DNA of 44,863 bases from JACVRW01 sp034664105. Lineage in GTDB: Bacteria > Actinomycetota > Thermoleophilia > Solirubrobacterales > Thermoleophilaceae. Location of the stretch: positions 1 to 44,863 of the forward strand of contig JAXDIH010000020.1 in assembly GCA_034664105.1 (NCBI GenBank), written 5' to 3'. This document shows positions 1-7,387 of the stretch, piece after piece. The notes under the pieces were generated by a model. It was not told the origin of the DNA and searched no databases. It saw only the letters and a list, made by a program, of their open reading frames with translations. The position numbers and the translations under genes were made by a program. Position 1 is the stretch's first letter; each line of letters begins with the position of its first letter.

Positions 1-32
1 GCCACCTGCTGGGCGAGCGACCAGTCGACCAT
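1..32 (-). CDS. Start of a gene that continues beyond the window (function uncertain)
   Basis: An ATG at 32-30 on the minus strand shares its A with the TGA of the upstream VOC gene (TGATG), a typical translational-coupling junction. Only ten codons are visible, reading MVDWSLAQQV. From memory this resembles the N-terminus of the actinobacterial DUF2342 zinc-dependent metalloprotease family ('coenzyme F420 biosynthesis-associated protein'). Ten residues cannot establish that, so the name is a suggestion only. Confidence 0.4.
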   Translation of the reverse strand, partial: MVDWSLAQQV

Positions 33-619
33 CAGACGGAGGCTACCTCTATGACGTGGGCAGAACCGGGCAGCCGCAGCTCGCGCTCGGCTGGGCCCTC
101 GATCGTCACCCGCACCGGGGCGTCGGAGGCGGGGATGTCCGTGAACAGCCACTCGCGGCCCACCGGCACGACGATGAACAACCCGCGGTCGTCGCCCACG
201 GCGCTGAAGCTCTTGCGGTCGCCGCTGAAGTGAGGCAGGCCCAGCTCCGCCTCGAGGAACTCGACCGCCGCTCCCACGTCGGCGACCGGCAGCCCGACCT
301 CGCTGACCTCGATCAGCAGCTCGTCCCCCGGAGCGCGCTCGCGCGCGATCAGCTCGATGAGGTTCCCCGCCGGATCGAAGTAGTACGCCGCGCGTGCCCG
401 CCAAGCCTCGAATGGCACGTCCTCCTGGATCAGCTCGGCCTGCGAGCGCCCCCACGCCACCGCCTCCTCGAAGCGGTCGGGCGGCACGTTCACCGCGAAG
501 TGCGAGCACACGTCCGGGCCCGGCTCGAAGCGCACCCGGCTCGCCCCGTAGCGCTCCGGATGGAAGGCGGCCGCCGCGGCGGGATCCGCGGCGGGCAGCA
601 CCACCTCGCGGATCCTCAT
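32..619 (-). CDS. Two-domain VOC (glyoxalase/bleomycin resistance-like) family protein
   Basis: 195-residue cytoplasmic protein made of two vicinal-oxygen-chelate-like halves. The first half (about residues 1-100) starts MRIREVVLPAADP and ends in YYFDPAGNLIELIARE, the classic VOC end-strand motif (F-D-P-x-G-N-x-I-E-L). The second half (about 105-195) starts with EVGLPVADVGAAVEFLE and ends SAHVIEVASV. The C-terminal Glu of each half could be a metal ligand, but the substrate cannot be predicted. The ATG at 619 overlaps the TGA of the LigD polymerase gene (ATGA), and its own stop overlaps the next ATG, so it is embedded in the NHEJ operon. Longer in-frame extensions to 742 run inside ligD-pol and are not needed. 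Confidence 0.85.
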   Translation of the reverse strand: MRIREVVLPAADPAAAAAFHPERYGASRVRFEPGPDVCSHFAVNVPPDRFEEAVAWGRSQAELIQEDVPFEAWRARAAYYFDPAGNLIELIARERAPGDELLIEVSEVGLPVADVGAAVEFLEAELGLPHFSGDRKSFSAVGDDRGLFIVVPVGREWLFTDIPASDAPVRVTIEGPAERELRLPGSAHVIEVASV

Positions 620-1500
620 AGGTCCGGCAGCTCCTGCTTCAGCTCGGCGACCGGCGCGAACAGGTCGCCGTGGCGTTCCACCCGCTCGAGCACGTCGGCG
701 GCCTCGAACACCAGCGAGTCGGGGTCCTCGAGCTCCTCCCACGCGAGCGGCGTGGACACCGTCGGCCGCTCGCGCGCCCTCAGCGAGTACACGCCGACGG
801 TCGTCTTGTGCTCGTCGTTCTGGCTCCAGTCGATCAGCACCTTGCCCTTGCGCAGCTCCTTCTTCTGCTGAGAGACGATCAGCTGCGGGTGCTGCCCCTC
901 CAGGTGCCGGGCCAGCGCCTTCGAGAGCGGCTTGGTGCCGTGGTCATAGTCCACGTCCTGGGTGTTGAGCGGCACGTACAGCTGGATGCCCTTCGACCCC
1001 GACGTCTTCGCGAAGCTCTCGAGCTTCAGCGCGGTGAGGGCGTCGCGCAGCAGGAACGCGACCTCGCAGCACTCGGCCAAGCCGGCGCCCGGCCCCGGGT
1101 CGAGGTCGAACGCCATCACGGTGGGGCGCAGGATGTCGTCGACCTTGGACAGCGATGGATGCAGCTCCAGGTCGGCCAGGTTGGCGAGCCAGACGAGCGT
1201 CGGGAGGTCGTCGCACACGCAGTACTCGATCTTGTCGACGCGCTCGCGGCGCACCCACTCGGGCGCGTGCGGCGGGCAGCGCTTCTCGTAGAAGTGGCCA
1301 CCCTCCACGCCGTTCGGGTAGCGCTTGAGCGTCAGCGGGCGGTCGCGCAGGTGCGGCAGCACCACCGGCGCGATGCGCGTGTAGTAGTCGATCACCTGCC
1401 CCTTGGTGAAGCCCACCGCGGGGTACATGACCTTGTCGAGGTTCGAGAGCGAGAGCCGGCGGCCCTCTACCTCGACCTCGACGCGCGCCGCCGCAGGCAC
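616..1500 (-). CDS. ligD: LigD polymerase (primase-polymerase, PolDom) of bacterial NHEJ
   Basis: 294-residue stand-alone polymerase domain of the LigD family. These enzymes add nucleotides (often ribonucleotides) at Ku-bound double-strand breaks. Recognisable features are the N-terminal LSNLDKVMYP, LKRYPNGVEGGHFYEK, the two-Asp metal motif in MAFDLDPGPGAG, the motif-II region SGSKGIQLYVPL and the late motif VLIDWSQND. The GTG at 1500 overlaps the Ku stop codon (TAGTG), so the two are translationally coupled. The open frame continues upstream through Ku in another frame, but that part is a shadow. Motif II is usually S-G-x-K-G-x-H; here Gln occupies the last position. Phosphoesterase and ligase domains are encoded separately upstream. 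Confidence 0.93.
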   Translation of the reverse strand: MPAAARVEVEVEGRRLSLSNLDKVMYPAVGFTKGQVIDYYTRIAPVVLPHLRDRPLTLKRYPNGVEGGHFYEKRCPPHAPEWVRRERVDKIEYCVCDDLPTLVWLANLADLELHPSLSKVDDILRPTVMAFDLDPGPGAGLAECCEVAFLLRDALTALKLESFAKTSGSKGIQLYVPLNTQDVDYDHGTKPLSKALARHLEGQHPQLIVSQQKKELRKGKVLIDWSQNDEHKTTVGVYSLRARERPTVSTPLAWEELEDPDSLVFEAADVLERVERHGDLFAPVAELKQELPDL

Positions 1501-2351
1501 TACGTCTTCGCGGCTGCCTTCTTCTTGGCCGGCGCGCGCTTCGTGGACTTGGGCTTGGCCTTCGGCTTGCTCTGCCCCTTGGCGCCGGCGATGCTCGCCT
1601 CGAGCGCCGCCATCAGGTCGGGCACCTTGTCCGGCTCGCTCGCGGGCTCCTCGATCACGATCGTCTCGCCCTGCGCCTTGCGCTCGATCAGGTCGAGCAC
1701 GCGCTCGCGGTACTCGTCGCGGTACTTCTCGGGCTCGAAGTCGGACGACAGCGAGTCGATCAGCTGCCGGGCCATGTTCAGCTCGCGCTCGCTGGTCTTG
1801 ACGTCGGCGTCCGTGGTCAGCTCGTCGAGCGAGTCGGTCGGCACCACCTCGTCGGCGAACAGCATCGTCTCCATGGCGAGCAGCCCCTCGCGGGGCCGGA
1901 TCGCGACCAGGTTCTCCTTCGACCGGATCACCACCCGCGCGATCGCGACCTTGCCCGCGTCCTCCATCGCGTCGACCAGCAGCCGGTAGGCCTTGGCCGC
2001 CCCGGTGTCGGGCGCGAGGTAGTAGGGGTGGTCGTAGAAGATCGGGTCGATGTCCTCCTGATCGACGAAGTCCTCGATGTCGATCGTGCGCGTCTTCTGC
2101 GGCTCCAGCCCGTCGAGCTCCTCGGGCGTGATCGTCACGTACCGGTCCGGGCCGATCTCGTAGCCCTTGACGATCTGCTCGTAGGGGATCTCCTCGCCGT
2201 CCGGCCCGACTCGCTTCTGGCGCACTCGCCCGCCGGATTCGGCGTCGATCTGGTGGAAGCGCACGGTCTTCTTCGACACGGCGCTGAACAGCTTCACCGG
2301 GATATTGACCAGCCCGAAGCTGATCGCGCCACTCCAAATTGCCCTTGCCAT
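1500..2351 (-). CDS. ku: Ku protein, double-strand-break end-binding factor
   Basis: 283-residue bacterial Ku, the homodimeric ring that threads onto DNA ends and recruits LigD. The start MARAIWSGAISFGLVNIPVK is the family signature, followed by the Ku core (GPDGEEIPYEQIVKGYEI, PIFYDHPYYLAPD). The C-terminal tail from about residue 255 is a Lys/Ala/Pro-rich extension (PKAKPKSTKRAPAKKKAAAK), typical of actinobacterial Ku and likely to bind DNA non-specifically. The ATG at 2351 has a strong GGAGGAG upstream. It lies 21 bp after the ligase gene and overlaps the polymerase gene. Normal length for the family. Confidence 0.97.
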   Translation of the reverse strand: MARAIWSGAISFGLVNIPVKLFSAVSKKTVRFHQIDAESGGRVRQKRVGPDGEEIPYEQIVKGYEIGPDRYVTITPEELDGLEPQKTRTIDIEDFVDQEDIDPIFYDHPYYLAPDTGAAKAYRLLVDAMEDAGKVAIARVVIRSKENLVAIRPREGLLAMETMLFADEVVPTDSLDELTTDADVKTSERELNMARQLIDSLSSDFEPEKYRDEYRERVLDLIERKAQGETIVIEEPASEPDKVPDLMAALEASIAGAKGQSKPKAKPKSTKRAPAKKKAAAKT

Positions 2352-2372
2352 AGCTCCTCCAAAGTACAGCCC

Positions 2373-3815
2373 TTAGCCGCATGGCCCTTCTTCACGCACG
2401 CAATCCTGCGGCTCCATGTCATCCCTTAGACCCTTGAACGACGGCGCTCTCATCGTTCCGCTGCGAGTCCATTCGCGCAGCTCCACGCGCGCGACCAGCT
2501 TCGGCTCGACGAAGATCGTGCCCTTCGGCGGCTGACGACCCTCGAACGGCGTCGTGTCGCGGCGCAGCGGCTCGAGCGCCCGCTGCACCAGCGCCAGCGT
2601 CTGCTCGGTGAAGCCGGTGCCCACCTTGCCGACGTAGACGAGCTTCCCGTCGTCGTACACGCCGCACACCAGCGCTCCCAGCGTGGCGCGGCGGCCGCCC
2701 TCGCCCGGCGTCCACCCGCCGATCACCACGTCCTGCTCGCACACGTTCTTGATCTTCAGCCACGCCGAGGTGCGCGCGCCGGGCTGGTAGGCGCTGTCGA
2801 GCCGCTTCGCGACGATGCCCTCGATGCCGTGCTCGCGGGTTGCCTCGAGCAGCGCCGTGCCCTCGCCACGGTGGTAGGCGGGGGTGCGCCACGCCGGCCC
2901 CTCGAGCTCCAGGGCCTCGAGCAGCTCGCGGCGCTGCTCGTAGGGGAGCGGGAGCGTGGAGTGGCCGTCGAGGTAGAGCAGGTCGAAGACGATGTAGCTG
3001 ACCGGCGTGTCGCGCATCCGCCGCCTCACGGCGGAGTCCGAAGCCAGGTGCATGCGCGTCTGGAGGCGCTCGAAGCTCGGCCGGCCCTGATCGTCGAACG
3101 CCACGATCTCGCCGTCGAGGATCAGCCGGCGCGCGCCGACCTCGCGCGCCAGCTCGCGCACCTCGGGGTAGCGCGGGGTGAAATCGGTGAAGTTGCGCCC
3201 CTGGAGGTGGATGTGGCCGTGGTCGAGGAAGGCGACCGTGCGGATGCCGTCCCACTTGACCTCGAAGCCCCACTTCTCCTCGTCGGGCGGCAGCTCGCCC
3301 AGGCGCGCCAGCATCGGCTCGATGCGGTCGGGCATCGGCTCGTAGCTGGGATCCGCCGGCGGGTCCATGCGGTGAATCAGCCAGTCCTTGCCGCGGGTGC
3401 GGAACAGCGCGTAGTGGCCCTGGAGGCGCTCCCCGTGGAACGTCGCGATCACCTCGTCGTCGCGGAACTTCTCGGCGTCGTAGGTACCGCGGTCCCAGAC
3501 CTCCATCGTGCCCGCGCCGTACTCGCCCTTCGGGATCTCGCCCTCGAACTCGAGGTACTCGAGCGGGTGGTCCTCGGTGCGCACGGCCAGGCGATTCTCC
3601 TTGGGGTGCTGGGGGATGCCGCGCGGCAGCGCCCACGACGCCAGCACGCCGTTGTGCTCTAGGCGCAGGTCCCAGTGCAGGCGGCGGGCGTGGTGCTCCT
3701 GGACCACGAAGCGGCCCTGGGCCGACCCAGCGTCGCGGCCGCCCTCCGGCTCGGCGGTCTTGCCGAAGTCACGCTTGGCCCGATAGCTCTCAAGCTTCTC
3801 CGCCAACACGCTCAC
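2373..3815 (-). CDS. ligD: LigD phosphoesterase-ATP-dependent DNA ligase (PE-Lig)
   Basis: 480-residue two-domain NHEJ ligase. Residues about 30-150 are the 3'-phosphoesterase domain (FVVQEHHARRLHWDLRLEH, SWALPRGIP, HPLEYLEFEGEIPKGEYGAG), which trims 3' ends. Residues about 170-475 are the ATP-dependent ligase: motif I EVKWDGIR with the adenylated Lys, motif III YIVFDLLYLDG, motif IV EGIVAKR and motif V AWLKIKN, then an OB domain. It starts with GTG at 3815 and overlaps the HAD gene by 26 nt. The polymerase domain that is fused in Pseudomonas or Mycobacterium LigD is absent and encoded separately after ku. Order ligase, ku, polymerase indicates one NHEJ operon. Confidence 0.95.
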   Translation of the reverse strand: MSVLAEKLESYRAKRDFGKTAEPEGGRDAGSAQGRFVVQEHHARRLHWDLRLEHNGVLASWALPRGIPQHPKENRLAVRTEDHPLEYLEFEGEIPKGEYGAGTMEVWDRGTYDAEKFRDDEVIATFHGERLQGHYALFRTRGKDWLIHRMDPPADPSYEPMPDRIEPMLARLGELPPDEEKWGFEVKWDGIRTVAFLDHGHIHLQGRNFTDFTPRYPEVRELAREVGARRLILDGEIVAFDDQGRPSFERLQTRMHLASDSAVRRRMRDTPVSYIVFDLLYLDGHSTLPLPYEQRRELLEALELEGPAWRTPAYHRGEGTALLEATREHGIEGIVAKRLDSAYQPGARTSAWLKIKNVCEQDVVIGGWTPGEGGRRATLGALVCGVYDDGKLVYVGKVGTGFTEQTLALVQRALEPLRRDTTPFEGRQPPKGTIFVEPKLVARVELREWTRSGTMRAPSFKGLRDDMEPQDCVREEGPCG

Positions 3816-4473
3816 CGTACCCGGCGGCGAGCGGCGTCTCGTCGAGGTGGTCGCGCAGCTCGGCGATCGACTCGAACACCACGACCGCCCCCGCCTCGCG
3901 CAGCTCCGCCTCGGAGAAGCCCCCGGTCAGCACCGCGACCGTCTGGATACCGGCGCGCTCGGCCGCCACGCAGTCCCAGATGGAGTCGCCGACCATCACC
4001 GCCTCGTCCGTGCCCGCCTTCTCCATGGCCGCCCGCACCAGGTCCGGCGCCGGCTTGGTGGCGTCCACGTCGCCCGAGTCCGTCCAGTCGTCGATCAGGT
4101 CGCGGGCGTCGAGCAGGTCCAGGTAGTGCTCGACCTCGTTCGGCTTGGCCGAGCTGGCCAGCACGACGGGGTGGCCGCGCTCCTTCAGCTCCGCCATCAG
4201 CTCGCGCGAGCCGCGGAACGGCTCGACCTCGTCGATCAGCTCCATGTAGAGCGTCTTCTCGGCAGCGCGGATGTCCTCGCCCTTCTCCTCCTCGACGGCG
4301 TCGCCGCAGAGCGACCTGATCAGATGGTCGCCGCCCATGCCGATGTGGCGGTGGATGAGCCAGATCGGCAGCACCTCGTCGTGCTGGCGGAACGCCCGGA
4401 ACCAGGCCAGGGCGTGGTGGTAGTTGGTGTCGACGAGCGTGCCGTCGATGTCGAGGATCGCCGCGGGGGGCAT
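3790..4473 (-). CDS. HAD-superfamily phosphatase (phosphoglycolate phosphatase-like)
   Basis: 227-residue haloacid-dehalogenase hydrolase. Motif I is AILDIDGTLVDT near the N-terminus, with the Asp nucleophile and acid/base Asp. Motif II is VVLASSAKPNE, a Lys follows at DATKPAPD, and the acidic motif is VMVGDSIWD. A helical cap follows motif I, as in the beta-phosphoglucomutase/phosphoglycolate phosphatase subclass. ATG at 4473 has AGAGGA upstream. It is the promoter-proximal gene of the NHEJ operon and overlaps ligD by 26 nt. Clearing damaged sugar-phosphate products is conceivable but inferred only from neighbourhood; the substrate is unknown. Confidence 0.85.
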   Translation of the reverse strand: MPPAAILDIDGTLVDTNYHHALAWFRAFRQHDEVLPIWLIHRHIGMGGDHLIRSLCGDAVEEEKGEDIRAAEKTLYMELIDEVEPFRGSRELMAELKERGHPVVLASSAKPNEVEHYLDLLDARDLIDDWTDSGDVDATKPAPDLVRAAMEKAGTDEAVMVGDSIWDCVAAERAGIQTVAVLTGGFSEAELREAGAVVVFESIAELRDHLDETPLAAGYGERVGGEA

Positions 4474-4537
4474 GTCCTCTCACATTCCCTCGTACATGCG
4501 TCCATAACCGACCCGTCACGACTTCGTTAGTCCCTTC

Positions 4538-4568
4538 GGAGGACGACTAGACCACTGAACTAGTCCTC
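4538..4568 (+). repeat. Inverted repeat just upstream of the CAP-domain gene start
   Basis: GGAGGACGACTAG (4538-4550) and CTAGTCCTC (4560-4568) can pair as a hairpin (GAGG/CCTC and ACTAG/CTAGT with a small bulge, 9-nt loop), ending one base before the GTG at 4570. It would bury the only GGAGG in the leader, which is otherwise too far from the start to serve as a Shine-Dalgarno. It may influence translation or be chance. Confidence 0.35.
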
Positions 4569-4569
4569 T

Positions 4570-5130
4570 GTGATGAGTCACTCCCTCCCTCGTCTAGTCG
4601 TTGTCGTGCTCGCCGTCGTGGTGGTGTCGCTCCTCGCTGCGCCGGCGGCGATGGCCGAGCAGGCGTGTGCCTCGGCCAACGCGACCCCGGCCAGCGCGAC
4701 CAAGCGGCAGATCCTGCACGCCACGCTGTGCGAGCTCAACCGCGAGCGGGCGCACCACGGCCTGCGCAGGCTGACGCTGAACAAGAAGCTGTCGCGGGCC
4801 GCGCGCCGCCACGCCAGGGACATGGCCCGGCGCAACTACTTCTCGCACGACACGCTCGGAGGCGGATCGTTCGTCGACCGGATCCGCGCGGAGGGCTACC
4901 TGAAGGACGCCCACAGCTGGGTCGTGGGCGAGAACCTCGCCTGGGGGAGCCGCGGCCTTTCCCGGCCGCGGGTGATCATGCGGATGTGGATGAACAGCGA
5001 CGGTCACCGCGCCAACATCCTCAACGCGTCGTTCCGCGAGATCGGCATCGGGATCGCCTACGACGCGCCAGTCGCGCACGGCGGCACGCCGGCCGGCACC
5101 TACGCCACGGACTTCGGCTCGCGGAGGTAG
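4570..5130 (+). CDS. Secreted CAP-domain (SCP/PR-1-like) protein
   Basis: 186-residue exported protein. Residues 1-29 form a signal peptide with a long hydrophobic core (LVVVVLAVVVVSLLAA) and an AMA-EQ cleavage site. The rest is a CAP domain: LCELNRERAHHGLRRL, the first His in RRHARDMARRNYFSHDT, then VVGENLAWGS and the second-His region MNSDGHRANILNASFREIGIG. Bacterial CAP proteins act in the envelope, with roles proposed in cell-wall or protease biology; the exact activity is unknown. Start is GTG at 4570 or ATG at 4573. It precedes a secreted cyclase-family protein by 13 bp. A second CAP protein lies at 31427. Confidence 0.9.
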   Translation: MMSHSLPRLVVVVLAVVVVSLLAAPAAMAEQACASANATPASATKRQILHATLCELNRERAHHGLRRLTLNKKLSRAARRHARDMARRNYFSHDTLGGGSFVDRIRAEGYLKDAHSWVVGENLAWGSRGLSRPRVIMRMWMNSDGHRANILNASFREIGIGIAYDAPVAHGGTPAGTYATDFGSRR

Positions 5131-5143
5131 ACTCCCGCGCGCT

Positions 5144-6058
5144 GTGCGCCGTTTGCTGGCAGCTGCCCTGACGATCGTCGCGGCGAGTATCGCCGCCGGT
5201 CCCGCCGCTGCCCATGGCGGTGACGGAGGGCTGTGGAGCGTGTACGACAACGGGCTTGGGTCGGCGAAGTACATCGACCTGTCGCACGTGCTGACCCCGT
5301 CGATCCCGGTCTGGAAGGGCTTCGGCCCTTCGCTCTTCTCGCCCAGCGTGGACCCGGTCACCGGGCAGCCGTACACGTACGCCAAGGACGGCTTCGAGGC
5401 CACCGCCTACAGCCTCTCCACCGACCAGTTCGGCACGCAGCTCGACCCGCCCGCGCACTGGGCGCCCGAGTACGCCGCGATCGACGAGCTGCCGCCGACG
5501 TTCGCGGTGCGCAAGCTCGTGGTGATCTCGATCGTTCGTCAGGTCGAGCGGAACTTCAACTACCACCTGCAGGTGTCCGACATCCTCCGCTTCGAGCGGC
5601 GGCACGGGCGGATCCCGGCCGGCAGCGTGGTCTTCGTCCGCTCCGACTGGTCGAAGCGCTGGCCGGACCCGGCCCTGTCGGCGCTCACCGAGTTCCCGGG
5701 CGTGTCGCTCGACGCGCTGAAGTTCCTCCACCTGAAGCGCCACATCCTGTTCCACGGCCACGAGCCGCTCGACACCGACTCCACCCCCACGCTCGAGGGC
5801 GAGGCCTGGCTGATGCACAACGGCTTCGCTCAGGCCGAGGGCGTCGCGGACCTGTCGGGTGTGCCCGCCACCGGCTGCCTGCTGAACATGGGCTTCCCGC
5901 GCTTCGGCGGTGGCCTGGGCGGCTTCGTCCGCTTCGTGGCCATCTGCCCGCCGGGCACCGAGCGCGGGGTGGGCATCGGGCAGGTGCCCGAGGCGCCGCT
6001 GCAGCAGTACGCGACCCCGCTGCACTGGGATCCCGCCCTGGGCATGCGGGTCCGCTGA
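5144..6058 (+). CDS. Secreted cyclase-family (kynurenine formamidase-like) protein
   Basis: 304 residues with a signal peptide (about 1-23, ending GPAAA-H). The remainder matches the metal-dependent cyclase/KynB/isatin hydrolase superfamily: YIDLSHVLTPSIPVWKG, the central FGTQLDPPAHW and a later VVFVRSDWSKRW. In characterised members the central motif is HxGTHxDxPxH; here the first two His positions are Asp (TDQFGTQ) and Gln, leaving only D, P and the last His. This may be a subfamily with altered metal binding. The GTG at 5144 is 13 bp after the CAP gene, so the two exported proteins are probably cotranscribed. Substrate unknown. Confidence 0.8.
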   Translation: MRRLLAAALTIVAASIAAGPAAAHGGDGGLWSVYDNGLGSAKYIDLSHVLTPSIPVWKGFGPSLFSPSVDPVTGQPYTYAKDGFEATAYSLSTDQFGTQLDPPAHWAPEYAAIDELPPTFAVRKLVVISIVRQVERNFNYHLQVSDILRFERRHGRIPAGSVVFVRSDWSKRWPDPALSALTEFPGVSLDALKFLHLKRHILFHGHEPLDTDSTPTLEGEAWLMHNGFAQAEGVADLSGVPATGCLLNMGFPRFGGGLGGFVRFVAICPPGTERGVGIGQVPEAPLQQYATPLHWDPALGMRVR

Positions 6059-6059
6059 G

Positions 6060-7139
6060 CTAGGCGGCAACCTCTTTGAGCTCGGCGACCAGGTCGTCGG
6101 CGTGCTGTACCGCAGCGGACTCCCTGTCCTTGGCGATCAGGTCGAGCACGCCCTGCTCGATCGCGCCCTGCAGGTCCGGCCACGCGGCCGTGTCCTCGAC
6201 CAGGTTCGGCAGCACGCCGGCGATCGTGAGGCCGCCGTCGAAGCGGTCGAACACGCGCGGGTCGATATAGGAGCTGCGCGCCACCGCGGGCGTGTTGCCG
6301 AGGTAGCGCGCGACCTCCTTGACGGCGCGCGTCTTCGCGCGCTTGCGCGAGGTCTTCGTCCCGCGGGCCGGACCCGAGACCGCCAGAGCCACGGCCGCCA
6401 GCACCGTGCCGCTCCAGGTGCGGAAGTCCTTGGCGCTGAACTCCTCGCCGGCGGCGGCCTTGACGTACTCGTTGATGTCGGCGGACTTCACGTCCACCCA
6501 GCGGCTACCCGCCTTGTAGGCGAGCAGCTCCACTCCGCCCCCGCGCCGCTGCTTCAGCGCGCGCACGAGGCCGGCCACCTCGGGGTCGCCGATCGTCTGG
6601 AGCCTGCGCTTACCGCCCTTGGCCTCGTAGTCGAACGTGACGTCGTCGCCGGAGATCGTCACGTGGCGCTTCTGCATGGTCGCGATCCCGTAGGTGTCGT
6701 TCTCCTCGGCGTAGTCCTCGGAGCCGATCCGAAAGAAGCCGCGGTCCATCAGCCGCATGGCAAGCGCGAGCACCTTCTCGCGCGGCATGCCCTCGCGGGC
6801 CAGGTCCTTGGCCACGCGCCGGCGCAGCTTCGGCAGGGCGCGGGCGAAGCGGATCATCGACTCGAACTTCTCCGCGTCGCGGCGTTCGCGCCAGCGGTCG
6901 TGGTAGCGGTACTGCTTGCGGCCGGCGGCGTCGATGCCGGTCGCCTGGATGTGGCCCATCGGGTAGGGGCAGATCCAGACCTCCTGCCACGCGGGCGGGA
7001 TGGCCAGCTCGCGGATGCGCGCCAGCACGGCCGGCTCGGTGATGCGCCGGCCGTCCTCGTCGAGGTACTCGAAGCCCTTGCCGCGCCGCCGGCGCTTGAT
7101 GCCGGTGCCCGAGCAGTCGACTCGTCTCAGCCTGGCCAT
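6060..7139 (-). CDS. DNA topoisomerase IB (poxvirus-like)
   Basis: 359-residue type IB topoisomerase, which relaxes supercoils by transient 3'-phosphotyrosine nicking. The N-terminal domain begins MARLRRVDCSGTGIKRRRRG, with the conserved PPAWQEVWICP. The catalytic domain carries RIGSEDYAEENDTYGIATMQ, a catalytic-Lys region, KDFRTWSGT with an active-site Arg, and the Tyr in ARSSYIDPRVFD near the C-terminus. I chose the ATG at 7139 because GGGAG lies at good spacing; an ATG at 7151 is possible. Its stop lies one base from the stop of the convergent cyclase gene. Bacterial TopIB is an accessory enzyme found sporadically. Confidence 0.93.
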   Translation of the reverse strand: MARLRRVDCSGTGIKRRRRGKGFEYLDEDGRRITEPAVLARIRELAIPPAWQEVWICPYPMGHIQATGIDAAGRKQYRYHDRWRERRDAEKFESMIRFARALPKLRRRVAKDLAREGMPREKVLALAMRLMDRGFFRIGSEDYAEENDTYGIATMQKRHVTISGDDVTFDYEAKGGKRRLQTIGDPEVAGLVRALKQRRGGGVELLAYKAGSRWVDVKSADINEYVKAAAGEEFSAKDFRTWSGTVLAAVALAVSGPARGTKTSRKRAKTRAVKEVARYLGNTPAVARSSYIDPRVFDRFDGGLTIAGVLPNLVEDTAAWPDLQGAIEQGVLDLIAKDRESAAVQHADDLVAELKEVAA

Positions 7140-7195
7140 GGCGGCTCCCATGCCCGCTCTGCGTAGACGCCAACCCTTCCGGGAACGGGCATTCC

Positions 7196-7387
7196 ATGCG
7201 TGCCCTCGTCCTCAGCTGCACCCTGAAGCCCTCGCCCGTCGCGTCGAACACGGAGGCGCTGGCGGGCGTCGTGACCGAGGCGCTGGAGGCCGAGGGCTAC
7301 ACGATCCCTGGACAGGCCTGGACCTACTGGAACCGCGGGCCGGGCCCCGGCGACAGCTATCTCGACACCGACGAGGGCACCGCCCAG
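7196..7387 (+). pseudogene. Internally deleted flavodoxin-family (NADPH-dependent FMN reductase-like) remnant
   Basis: The first 33 codons (MRALVLSCTLKPSP.. SNTEALA) match the N-terminus of a flavodoxin-like oxidoreductase family of about 200 residues common in Actinobacteria. Codons 34-61 (GYTIPGQAWTYWNRGPGPG.. DTDEG) match that family's C-terminal region as I remember it. About 100 residues, including the FMN-binding core, are missing at a junction near 7295. After codon 61 the frame leaves the family and runs into the 3' end of the opposite-strand phosphatase gene, so the true C-terminus is also lost. This looks like a deletion relic; the remaining 83-codon frame is unlikely to be functional. 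Confidence 0.7.

Noticed and set aside
616..2382. An apparent 588-codon LigD reading frame spanning ku
   Set aside because: The first half is an Arg/Gly-rich shadow of Ku in another frame; polymerase homology starts exactly at the GTG (1500) overlapping the Ku stop.
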